The position numbers and the translations under genes were made by a program. Of a stretch of 64,000 nt of DNA, positions 8,231-18,226 are shown piece by piece. The number at the start of each line of letters is the position of its first letter. Within the stretch, counting starts at the first letter, position 1. Source of the stretch: Pseudomonas sp. UBA4617 (GTDB taxonomy: Bacteria > Pseudomonadota > Gammaproteobacteria > Pseudomonadales > Pseudomonadaceae); the NCBI RefSeq assembly GCF_002386445.1, contig NZ_DGIR01000027.1, positions 186,001 through 250,000 on the forward strand, read 5' to 3'. Under the pieces are notes generated by a model that saw nothing but the letters and a program-made list of their open reading frames with translations, ran no database searches and was not told the DNA's origin.

Positions 8231-9136
8231 TCAGAACTTCGCGAGCTCTTCGCGGCAGAACTCGACAAACAACTGGGCCGGCTTGGTCAGTTGCACCCGT
8301 TTCAACCATGCCGCGGCCAACCCGGATAACGCTACCGGCTCGGCAATATCCACCATCGCCAGGCGCTGGCCGTCATAGCTGTACGGCGAATGCGGGCGCG
8401 TCACCAGCAACGAAAAGCCGAAACCCTGGCCAACCATGCCACGCACCATCTCGATTGATGGCGAGCTGAAGATGATGTTGGGCGTCAGGCCCATTTCATT
8501 GAACAGGCTGACGAAGTAGGTGCGACTCGGTGCCACGTCCAGCAGGATCATCGGCTCAGGGCACAGGTCGCGCAGCGACACCTGGGCCTGGCCGGCGAAG
8601 CGGTGCTGCTCGGGCAGCAGCACGTAGGGCTTCTGCGGCGGCATCAGCGGCTCGGCCTCGATGGTGCCGTCCAGGTCATGGTCGTAGAGAAACGCCAGGT
8701 CGAAGGTGCCGGCGGTCAGGCCCTGGATCAGGTCTTGCTGTTCGCCGTCACGCAGCCGGATATCCACCCCGGGGTAGCGTTGGCGAAAGCCGGCGATCAG
8801 GCGTGGCAGGTACAGCGGGGCGACGGTTTCGAAACAGCCGATGTCGATCTGCCCAGCCACGGTGTCGTTATCGGCCAGGGCGTTCTGTTCGAACTCGTGG
8901 GCCATCTGCAACAGCGACTTGGTCTTGGCATAGAAGCGCTTGCCGCTGGGTGTCAGCGACACGCCCTGGGCGTGGTGGCGGATGAACAGCTGCACACCAA
9001 AGCTTTCCTCCAGGCTCTTGATCGCCGTGGAGATGGACGGCTGGGCGATGTACAGCTGGCGCGAAGCCTCGGCAACGCTGCCGGCCTCCACGGTGGTGAC
9101 GAAGTATTTGAGTTGTCGCAGGGTATAGGCAGCCAC
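8231..9136 (-). CDS. LysR-family transcriptional regulator
   Basis: This 301-residue protein has an N-terminal winged HTH (LRQLKYFVTTVEAGSVAEAS, then QPSISTAIKSLEESFGVQLF). A typical periplasmic-binding-like effector domain follows from about residue 90, starting QIDIGCFETVAPLYLPRL. The GTG at 9136 is preferred over the GTG at 9142 because GAGG lies at proper spacing only for the former. It is divergent from the VOC protein at 9330, which it may control. The effector is unknown. Confidence 0.88.
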   Translation of the reverse strand: MAAYTLRQLKYFVTTVEAGSVAEASRQLYIAQPSISTAIKSLEESFGVQLFIRHHAQGVSLTPSGKRFYAKTKSLLQMAHEFEQNALADNDTVAGQIDIGCFETVAPLYLPRLIAGFRQRYPGVDIRLRDGEQQDLIQGLTAGTFDLAFLYDHDLDGTIEAEPLMPPQKPYVLLPEQHRFAGQAQVSLRDLCPEPMILLDVAPSRTYFVSLFNEMGLTPNIIFSSPSIEMVRGMVGQGFGFSLLVTRPHSPYSYDGQRLAMVDIAEPVALSGLAAAWLKRVQLTKPAQLFVEFCREELAKF

Positions 9137-9329
9137 GGGCACCTCGCTGGCGCCGCTCCGGGCGCTGGAATCATGCTTGCCACTTTACCCTCGGCAGCTG
9201 TCACGCGGGGGCCGGATGATGAAGGATTTAGCGATGGCTTGAACAGGTTTTTCGTAAGGGTGCCACTGGTCAAATACCCCCAACCGTCTTTACTGGTATT
9301 CATCGGCCCCAAGCATACGGTGTGTGTCT

Positions 9330-9716
9330 ATGAAGATCGTGGTCACCAGCATTCTTGTCGACGACCAGGCCAAGGCCTTGGCTTTCTACCACTACGTACT
9401 CGGTTTCGAGCCCAAGCATGACATCCCCATGGGCCGGCATCGCTGGCTGACCCTCACCTCCCCCAACGACCCCAACGGCGTCGAACTGCTGCTGGAACCC
9501 GACGCGCATCCGGCTGCCAGGGCCTACAAGGCCGCGCTGAAGCAGGACGGTATCCCGGCCACCTCGTTCGGCGTGCGCGACATCCAGGCCGAATACACCC
9601 GGCTGTGCGCCGCAGGCGTGCTGTTCACCCAGCCACCCACCGCCCAGGGGCCGGTCACCGTGGCGGTGTTCGATGACACCTGCGGCAACCTGATCCAGAT
9701 CGCCCAGAAGCACTAG
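9330..9716 (+). CDS. VOC-family (glyoxalase/dioxygenase-fold) protein
   Basis: This 128-residue protein shows the paired beta-alpha-beta-beta-beta halves of the vicinal oxygen chelate superfamily. The first half is IVVTSILVDDQAKALAFYHYVLGF with GVELLLEP, and the second ends VFDDTCGNLIQIAQ. The short length fits single-domain glyoxalase-like proteins that act as dimers. ATG 9330 is taken as the start; GTG 9324 is two codons upstream and neither has a strong Shine-Dalgarno site. The substrate is unknown. Confidence 0.8.
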   Translation: MKIVVTSILVDDQAKALAFYHYVLGFEPKHDIPMGRHRWLTLTSPNDPNGVELLLEPDAHPAARAYKAALKQDGIPATSFGVRDIQAEYTRLCAAGVLFTQPPTAQGPVTVAVFDDTCGNLIQIAQKH

Positions 9717-9868
9717 CGGCTAGCCAGGCACTGGCGGCAGCCGCAAGGCCGTCGGCCTGGGTCGTGAGGGCAATGCTGTTGCCTTCGAGGTTCTGCAAGC
9801 GCATCGGCTGCCGGTGCTGGCCCGTTCGCAGGTGAACACGCGAATGGGCCAACACAAGCGCCCCTCTC

Positions 9869-11548
<1,680 letters not shown>

Positions 11549-11729
11549 GGGGTGCCTCCGTCTTGTCGTCATGCAGGCCGGGAGCACCTCAACCGCTGTT
11601 GTACCGTCGCACCCAGGCCCTGGGGGCTTGCTTTGGATATGCGAAGCACGACGAGGCGGGCCGCCTCGGATCGCAGCAAGGTATCTGAAGCATAATAGGC
11701 TTTGGCGGGATATCCACTATCGGCCGCCG

Positions 11730-12140
11730 CTACGACACTGGCCCTTTCAACTCGACCTGGTTGCCATCCGGGTCGTAGCAGTACAGCGACGGCCCTTCGC
11801 CTTCAGCGCCGTAGCGCCTTTCCGCAGGCGCCACTGGCACCCCTGCAGCCTGCAGGTACGCCCTCAGCGCCGCCTCGTCGAACGGCTCGATGCGCAGGCA
11901 GAAATGGTGCAGGTTGCGCCCCTCGGGCCCCGGTGCCGCACCGCCAGGCTGGCCCAGCGGGCCATCGAGGGTGACCAGGTCGATCATGGCCGTGCCGGTG
12001 GCCAGATGGACCATGCCCAGGTCTTCGCGCACGCGACTGATGGTGCAGCCGAGCAGCTCGGTATAGAACGCAATGCTACGCGGCAGGTCGCTGACCCGTA
12101 GAACGAGGTGGTCGATGTGCTTGATGGCGAACGGGCGCAT
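11730..12140 (-). CDS. VOC-family protein (glyoxalase-like)
   Basis: This 136-residue single-domain vicinal oxygen chelate protein contains HIDHLVLRVSDLPRSIAFYTELLG at the N-terminus. Candidate metal ligands are His in HIDHLVL, His in LHHFCLRI and Glu in GNQVELKGP. AGGAG lies 8 bp before the ATG. It lies on the minus strand 71 bp downstream of the hydrolase gene and 181 bp upstream of the MHS transporter, possibly in one transcript. The substrate is unknown. Confidence 0.83.
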   Translation of the reverse strand: MRPFAIKHIDHLVLRVSDLPRSIAFYTELLGCTISRVREDLGMVHLATGTAMIDLVTLDGPLGQPGGAAPGPEGRNLHHFCLRIEPFDEAALRAYLQAAGVPVAPAERRYGAEGEGPSLYCYDPDGNQVELKGPVS

Positions 12141-12211
12141 GCCGGGGCTCCTTGTGGCAGTCGGCTTCCTGTAGTGGACGTCAGCACGATAGCCCAGCGG
12201 CGCACCTCCCG

Positions 12212-13138
12212 CTATTCGTTCACCAGGCGTTGCAGCACGCCGCCTTCATGGCGGGCCAGGATCCGCAGCAGCTGGTCGACCAACGCCCGGTCCGGCGAAT
12301 CCAGGTGGAAGTGGTGCCCGCCTGGGTGCCACGACACCTTGGCGTGGCCAGGCAAGGCTGCCTGGCGCCGGGTAAAGGCTTCGCCGGTGAATGCCCCCTG
12401 ACGGCCGAACAGCAGGTAAAGCGGGCAGCGGATCTGACTGAGCAGCTCGCAGGCTTCGCGCTCGGTCAGCGGCATGGGTTCGGGCAGCACCAGGCGCGGG
12501 TCGTGGCGCCAGCAATAACCATCGCCCAACTGCAGCAGGTCGCGCAGCGCCAGCAGCCGTGCCGCCGCTTCCGACAGTTCGGTGTCCAGGCGTTCGCGAC
12601 GTTGCTCCAGCGCAGTGTCCAGGTCTTCGAAGCGGCACACGTCGGGCTCGGCGAAGCCCTGCAGCTGGCTACGCTGGACCATGCGCTTGAGCCGGTAGGA
12701 CCGGGCCAGATGTTCGACGCGGTCATCCTCGGCCACCGTGAACGGTGCGCCCATGCCGTCGAGGAAGGTCATGCTGGCGATACCGCTGGTCATGGCCGCG
12801 AGCAGCGATGCCACACCGGTGCCCATGCCATGGGCCAGCACATGAAACTGCCCCAGGCCCAGGCTTTCGGCCACCGCCAGCATGTCCTCGGCGTGCTCCC
12901 ACAGGTAATAGGCACTGTCGTGGCGGCGATGATCGGAGCGGCCGTGACCGACCAGGTCGGGGGCCACCACGAAGCAACCATCGAGCATCGGCGCCAGGCG
13001 CTCGAACGAGGCGGCATTGTCCAGCCAGCCATGCAGGGCCAGCACCGGTATACCGTCCTCCGGGCCCCAGCAGCGGACTGCTATTTCAATGCCGTTGTGG
13101 TCCAGCAAATGGTCCCTGGGTGTCGATGATGAGCGCAT
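12212..13138 (-). CDS. Alpha/beta-hydrolase-fold protein with glycine at the nucleophile position
   Basis: This 308-residue protein has the alpha/beta-hydrolase framework: the oxyanion-hole HGWLDN, PDLVGHGRSD, the nucleophile-elbow region HVLAHGMGTG and a C-terminal catalytic-His candidate in GGHHFHLDSP. In active relatives the elbow reads GHSxG; here the serine position is Gly104 (codon GGC at 12827-12829, one base from AGC serine). The protein therefore probably lacks ordinary esterase or hydrolase chemistry unless another residue serves. The ATG at 13138 has GGAAG upstream. It is divergent from the NEL-domain gene. Confidence 0.8.
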   Translation of the reverse strand: MRSSSTPRDHLLDHNGIEIAVRCWGPEDGIPVLALHGWLDNAASFERLAPMLDGCFVVAPDLVGHGRSDHRRHDSAYYLWEHAEDMLAVAESLGLGQFHVLAHGMGTGVASLLAAMTSGIASMTFLDGMGAPFTVAEDDRVEHLARSYRLKRMVQRSQLQGFAEPDVCRFEDLDTALEQRRERLDTELSEAAARLLALRDLLQLGDGYCWRHDPRLVLPEPMPLTEREACELLSQIRCPLYLLFGRQGAFTGEAFTRRQAALPGHAKVSWHPGGHHFHLDSPDRALVDQLLRILARHEGGVLQRLVNE

Positions 13139-13324
13139 GGTTAGCTTCCTGTCTAAGGCCTGGCAAGACGGCGACGCCCTACCTTGGCCCGATGCCCTGC
13201 CCGCCATTGATACCTGCCCGACCCTGGCATAGGCGATACCGACACTCGTCGAGTAGTTATCTACCACTCTTTGGCGACCTGCCTGTCATGCAATGGCGCC
13301 TTCCCCCTTGAGGAGCAACCCATC

Positions 13325-16300
13325 ATGACCTCCACGACGCCGTACCACCTGCGTCAGCTCCAGCGGACCTTGCCGCATTGGCCACGCCAGCTTGCCAACC
13401 ATCACGTCAGCGCCCTGCTTGGCAGCCAACGCCTGGACTACCTACAGGGCAACGGCCAGCCCTTCGACTGGTATGCAACGGCAACCGATGAACAACGCCA
13501 GGCACTGCAAGGCGCTATCGAGCAACGTGACCGCAGCCGCAATGCCCTGTTCGAGTCGCTCAAACCGCTGAAGGGTATCAGCGAGTTTTGCAAGCCACTG
13601 CTACAGGCGCACCTGGGCATTGCCGAGCCGGTGGATGAGGCGGTCTATTTCTTCCAGCCATTCAAGCGCAGACCATCGGTGCATGGTGAGCCTGAAGCCG
13701 GGTTGGGCACCACCGCGGAGGCGGATCGCTTCGAATACGACCCCGATGGCTCGCCGCGCAAGGTCACATTACTGGAAGCTGCCCTGCACAATTTCACCGA
13801 CAGCCATGAAGCCGGCCCATATAGCCTGCTGCAAGCCAGCCGGAGCAACCCGACGCGGCTCGTCGGCTGGACTGCGCCCAGCTTTATCGAAGCATGCCGC
13901 AGCCTGGACCTGGGCAAACAGTACCAGGCCCACCTGGCCTCGATCTATGACAGCCCAGCGCAGGCGACTCTCGCGCGGCAATCCATCCAGGCCAGCCGCG
14001 ACGAGCTGCTGGTACAGGCATGGATCGCCGTGCTGCGCGGAAAACTCAGCCCGGCAGGCTTGAAAGCGCTGCAGCGGGTGTGTGGGGGCAAGGTTCCGCT
14101 ACAGTTGAAATGCTGGCGGCTGAGCCTGTACCAGACGCCCTTGCACGAAGTCATGGTGATCGGGCAGGACGTTCCCGGCAAAGTGACGCCCCGTATCGTC
14201 TACATTCCGGGTGCGCATGACTTCCCGCTGGTGGAGTATCCGTCGGCCAGCGTCGCCGCACGGAGCCTGACGGCTCGCCTGCAGGACGAGCGGCGGCTGC
14301 AGCACGTTATCCGTTATGCCCCGCAATCCCAGCAACCAGCACTGGCCAAACGCTTGCGACAGGACCTGTTCGATAGCGTGGTCGCGCCAAACACCCCGGC
14401 CATCCTGCCCAAGCCTTCGCCGCGCGTGTTGTATCAGGCTACCGAACTGCCTGCCGACCTGTGGCCTTACTGGTATCGGACCCATGTCGCCAGGCTCAAG
14501 GCCGACGCCGCCACCTTGGCCGTACCCACCGCCAAGGTGGACGCAAACGCCAGGCTGGAGCTACTGGAGCATTGGCTGTCGATTGGGCTGGACCTGGCCA
14601 ACGTGGCGGCCCTGTTCGTGCCTGGCCTCAATACTCTCATGCTGGCCGTAGGCGGCGCGCAGCTGATGAACAGCGTATTCCACGGTATCGAGGCCTGGGA
14701 GGCTGATAACAAGGCAGAAGCCGCCGCGCAACTGGAATCGGTGCTGCTCAACCTGGCAATGATTGGCGCAATCGGCGCGGGCGCCAACCTGCTCAAGCAT
14801 TCGCGCTTCGTCGACTCGCTGGTGAGTATCGAACATGCTGGCGGCGAACGCCTGTGGCAACCCGGCATCGACCGCTATGCCAGTCGCGAAGTACTGCCCG
14901 ATACGGTACTGGCCAACGAGCAAGGGCAGTACATTCATCAGCAACGACATTTCATCCGGCTCGATGGTGAGTTGTATGAACAGGCCATGGATCCTTCAGG
15001 ACAGTGGCGCATCACTCACCCTGACAACCCCGAGGCGTTCCGCCCTGCCATCCGCCATGTGGGCGACGGCGCCTGGCGCGCCACGGCAGAGCACCCGCTG
15101 GACTGGCAGCAACGCCAGTTGCTCAGGCGCATCGGCCCGATAACGGACAACCTCAGCGATATCGACCTGGCGACAGCGCTACGCTGCACCGGCACCGATG
15201 AGCAGGTGTTGCGTCAGACGCATGTCAGCGAAGCACAAGCGCCGACGCTGCTGACCGATGCGCTCGAGCGCCTGGCCATCGATGAGGAAGCCACTGAGCT
15301 GATCACCCGGGTCCGCCATGGCCTCTCGGTGGCGTCCTACAAGCAATATGCACTATCTGGCTTGCTCGAACTGCCCGGCTGGCCGGCCGATCATGTAGTG
15401 AAGGTGTTCGACGGGCCAGAGCCATGGGGCCATGCCGTTATCTATGGCGACACCACGTTGCCCTCACCGGTGGTGATCGAGGTGACCCGTAACGACCTGG
15501 AACTCGGCAAGCTGAGCCAGGCCGTATTGGACCAATTGCCAGAACCGGCAGCAGACACACTGGTGCCCAACACCCACAGCGCATCACGCGCCCGGAAATT
15601 GGACGCTTTGCTGGCAGATCATCTGACGGCGCGCCGCGATGCACTGTTCGATGCGCTTCAGCGCAGCAGGCTGCAGCCCCTGGATAGTGGTGCCCAAGCG
15701 TTGCAACAACAGTTCGGCAGCCTTCCCAACCGGGTACTCAATGCAATCGTCGCGCAGGCGAGTACGCTAGAGAGAACACGCATGCTCGGCAACCGCGTCC
15801 CCCTGCGCATCGCTGAAGAAGCCCGGGTGCACCAGGCCCATCTGCGCCTGAACCGCGCTCTGCTCGGCCTCTATCGCCCGACCCTGGCCAATGCCGACAG
15901 CCAACGGCTGGCGGCGGCCTTGCTGGCCGAACAACCCGGGGCCAGCGCTGCCGAGCTCATGGAAATGGCGCTTGCCGATCGGCAGCGGGCCGCGCGACTG
16001 CTTGGCCAGCAGCCGATCCGGCCCGGCTATCGCTCACCTTTGCGTCTTGCCGACGGACGCCTTGGCTATCCCTTGAGCGGCCGTGGCAGCTGGCGCGACT
16101 GGATCAGGCTGGGGGGCACTTCCATTGAAGAACGCAGGCTGCAAGAGCTTTACCCCGCGCTTTCCACGCGGCAACGTCGTGCGCTGCTCGACCAGTTGCG
16201 CCAGCGCGGAGACATCGCGGAGCAATTGAGCCATATTCAGCGCGAACGGGCAGCGCTGGACCAGAGCCTGCGCTCCTGGCGCGATGAGGCCGAGGGCGAA

Positions 16301-18223
16301 GCCTGGCACAACCGCCGTGCATTCGGCCGCGCGCTGCGCCGCGCTGCCAGGCAGGATGACGGCAATGCCTTGATCTTGCGGCATATGACACTGGCCAGCC
16401 TGCCCGAGCTGCCGGCACGTTTCGACCACATCCAGACGCTGGAGATCCACAGCCTGGGCCTGCACACCCTACCTGCGGGATTCTTCGAGTCCTTCCCACG
16501 CTTGGAACGACTTCGTCTTGTTGGTAATCCCGACCTGCAATCCGACACGCTGTTCAACGCTTTACGCAATACACCCCAGCTACAGACCCTGGAAGTGGTC
16601 GATAGCCCATTGCTCCATCTGGACGTTACTGCCAGAAGCGCACTGACCCGGATGCGCCGCCTGCGTGCGCTGAGGTTCAGACACAGCCATTTGTCGCTCA
16701 CCGACACCGACCTGCAAATGCTCGCAGCGCTGCCCCTGGAGGAACTGGACCTGAGCGGGAACCAGATCACGCTTACCCCGGCGCTGGCAGAACGCTTCGG
16801 CGAATTACGCCATCTGCGAGACTTGAACCTGTCCCTCAACCCGCTCAACATTCCGCCACGGCTGAGCACCTTGCTACGTTTGCGAAACCTGACTCTCAAC
16901 AGCTGCGCCCTCGGCGCCTGGCCGGACGACCTGACTGCACTGATGAGCAGGCCCGACTACGCACTGCGCAACCTGGAATTCAGCAATAACGAAATCCAGC
17001 AACTGCCCGATGTCGAGCTGATATTGCAGACCCCTTATGCGAGCAATCTGCTGACCCGGCATAACCAGCGCTGGGAGTTCCATTTCAACAACCTGCAACC
17101 CGAGGCGGCTGGCCGGTTACGTGCAGCCGGTGTGGGTATTGTGGAAAATGACCACTTCCTGCCCGAAACCGAGGCACTGGACTGGCGGGCCAGCGGCAAC
17201 CAGGCACAGCAGCAATTGTGGGACAGCCTGTTCGAAGGCGGCGCCAACCGCGACCTGCTCGAAGTGGTGGAGCGCGTCGGGCGCTCGGCGCAAGCGCAGA
17301 ACAACCAGTACTCGCTGGCGCGGGAAGTGTGGCAACTGCTGGAAGCGGCCAGCCAGGACGAGGCACTGCGCGAACATCTGAACGAAGTAGCCGGAGACTT
17401 CCCTGCCACCTGCGGCGATGCCGGAGCCGATGGCTTCAGCACATTGCTGGTCGAGCAACTGGCCTATCGCGAAAGTAGCCAGGCAATGGTCAAAGGCCCC
17501 TATCTGTTCCAGTACTACCGACGCCTGTTCCGTCGCGAGCAGGTCAACCAACTGGCCGCACGCATCCACGCTACACGTCTGGCGCGGCAAAGCGCCTTGC
17601 TGGCCCGGGACCAGGAGATCGCGCAGAGCGGAGCGGCCCTGCCCCGGCTGCCCGACGCCGATCCGTTGGATGACATCACCCTCGACGAGCTACGCGAAGG
17701 CGGGCTCGACGATATCGAAATCCGACTGGCATTGCGCCAGTCGCTCGCGGAGCCACTCGACTTTCCTGAACCCAGCCAGGACATGCTCTATCGCGACAGT
17801 GCTCGCATCTCCGACCGCGTCGTCGACAACGTCGAAGCGGCGGTCGACGCCCTTGACCAGCAACCCGCCACACGTCAGGCCTGGATTGCCGCCCAACCAA
17901 GCTGGCGGCGTTTCCTCAGGCGGCGTTACGGCCAGCGCTTCGCAGCACTGGATGAACGCTGGTACCGGGGTATCGAGTACCTGGAATATTGCCTTGACCC
18001 GGAGAACGAGGCGGTAACAACCCTGGACGCGCCGGTACGCGAAGTGTTGAACGAAGTGCTGCCCGACGCTGTGCCAGACGCCACAGGCGCACTGCCCCGT
18101 CTCGAGCTCGACAGCCAGCGGTACAACGACGCGCTTTCGCGCCTGGGCGCCAGCCGCCAGGCAGAGGAAGACGCCCTGTACCTGCGGCTGACTGCCCAGC
18201 AAGACCCTAACCCGAGGAGCTGA
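13325..18223 (+). CDS. Large LRR protein with C-terminal NEL-type E3 ubiquitin ligase domain (toxin/effector-like)
   Basis: This 1,632-residue protein has no signal peptide. Residues 1-1000 are a long alpha-rich region of the kind found in Pseudomonas dermonecrotic-toxin-like proteins. It contains a hydrophobic hairpin (about 418-485: LANVAALFVPGLNTLMLAVG, then LNLAMIGAIGAGANLL) that could insert in a membrane. Leucine-rich repeats occupy about 1015-1235 (LEELDLSGNQI, LRDLNLSLNPLNIPP, LRNLEFSNNEIQQLP). From about 1245 the sequence matches the NEL E3 ligase domain of SspH/IpaH effectors, with catalytic Cys1363 and Asp1365 in CGDAGADGFS. GAGGAG precedes ATG 13325. NEL enzymes ubiquitinate eukaryotic host proteins. 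No secretion genes are adjacent, so the export route is unknown. Confidence 0.85.
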   Translation: MTSTTPYHLRQLQRTLPHWPRQLANHHVSALLGSQRLDYLQGNGQPFDWYATATDEQRQALQGAIEQRDRSRNALFESLKPLKGISEFCKPLLQAHLGIAEPVDEAVYFFQPFKRRPSVHGEPEAGLGTTAEADRFEYDPDGSPRKVTLLEAALHNFTDSHEAGPYSLLQASRSNPTRLVGWTAPSFIEACRSLDLGKQYQAHLASIYDSPAQATLARQSIQASRDELLVQAWIAVLRGKLSPAGLKALQRVCGGKVPLQLKCWRLSLYQTPLHEVMVIGQDVPGKVTPRIVYIPGAHDFPLVEYPSASVAARSLTARLQDERRLQHVIRYAPQSQQPALAKRLRQDLFDSVVAPNTPAILPKPSPRVLYQATELPADLWPYWYRTHVARLKADAATLAVPTAKVDANARLELLEHWLSIGLDLANVAALFVPGLNTLMLAVGGAQLMNSVFHGIEAWEADNKAEAAAQLESVLLNLAMIGAIGAGANLLKHSRFVDSLVSIEHAGGERLWQPGIDRYASREVLPDTVLANEQGQYIHQQRHFIRLDGELYEQAMDPSGQWRITHPDNPEAFRPAIRHVGDGAWRATAEHPLDWQQRQLLRRIGPITDNLSDIDLATALRCTGTDEQVLRQTHVSEAQAPTLLTDALERLAIDEEATELITRVRHGLSVASYKQYALSGLLELPGWPADHVVKVFDGPEPWGHAVIYGDTTLPSPVVIEVTRNDLELGKLSQAVLDQLPEPAADTLVPNTHSASRARKLDALLADHLTARRDALFDALQRSRLQPLDSGAQALQQQFGSLPNRVLNAIVAQASTLERTRMLGNRVPLRIAEEARVHQAHLRLNRALLGLYRPTLANADSQRLAAALLAEQPGASAAELMEMALADRQRAARLLGQQPIRPGYRSPLRLADGRLGYPLSGRGSWRDWIRLGGTSIEERRLQELYPALSTRQRRALLDQLRQRGDIAEQLSHIQRERAALDQSLRSWRDEAEGEAWHNRRAFGRALRRAARQDDGNALILRHMTLASLPELPARFDHIQTLEIHSLGLHTLPAGFFESFPRLERLRLVGNPDLQSDTLFNALRNTPQLQTLEVVDSPLLHLDVTARSALTRMRRLRALRFRHSHLSLTDTDLQMLAALPLEELDLSGNQITLTPALAERFGELRHLRDLNLSLNPLNIPPRLSTLLRLRNLTLNSCALGAWPDDLTALMSRPDYALRNLEFSNNEIQQLPDVELILQTPYASNLLTRHNQRWEFHFNNLQPEAAGRLRAAGVGIVENDHFLPETEALDWRASGNQAQQQLWDSLFEGGANRDLLEVVERVGRSAQAQNNQYSLAREVWQLLEAASQDEALREHLNEVAGDFPATCGDAGADGFSTLLVEQLAYRESSQAMVKGPYLFQYYRRLFRREQVNQLAARIHATRLARQSALLARDQEIAQSGAALPRLPDADPLDDITLDELREGGLDDIEIRLALRQSLAEPLDFPEPSQDMLYRDSARISDRVVDNVEAAVDALDQQPATRQAWIAAQPSWRRFLRRRYGQRFAALDERWYRGIEYLEYCLDPENEAVTTLDAPVREVLNEVLPDAVPDATGALPRLELDSQRYNDALSRLGASRQAEEDALYLRLTAQQDPNPRS

Positions 18224-18226
18224 CCC

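Noticed and set aside
9273..9300. AATACC-N16-GGTATT symmetry between the divergent LysR and VOC genes
   Set aside because: Six-base arms with a 16-bp gap are likely to occur by chance; not called as an operator.
9717..9868. Short frames in the 152-bp gap between the VOC and MHS genes
   Set aside because: No ribosome site, no recognisable domain and inconsistent frames; treated as spacer, possibly old coding debris.
13244..13254. ACTCGTCGAGT palindrome upstream of the NEL-domain gene
   Set aside because: Too short to call as an operator without comparative support, although it lies in the divergent promoter region.
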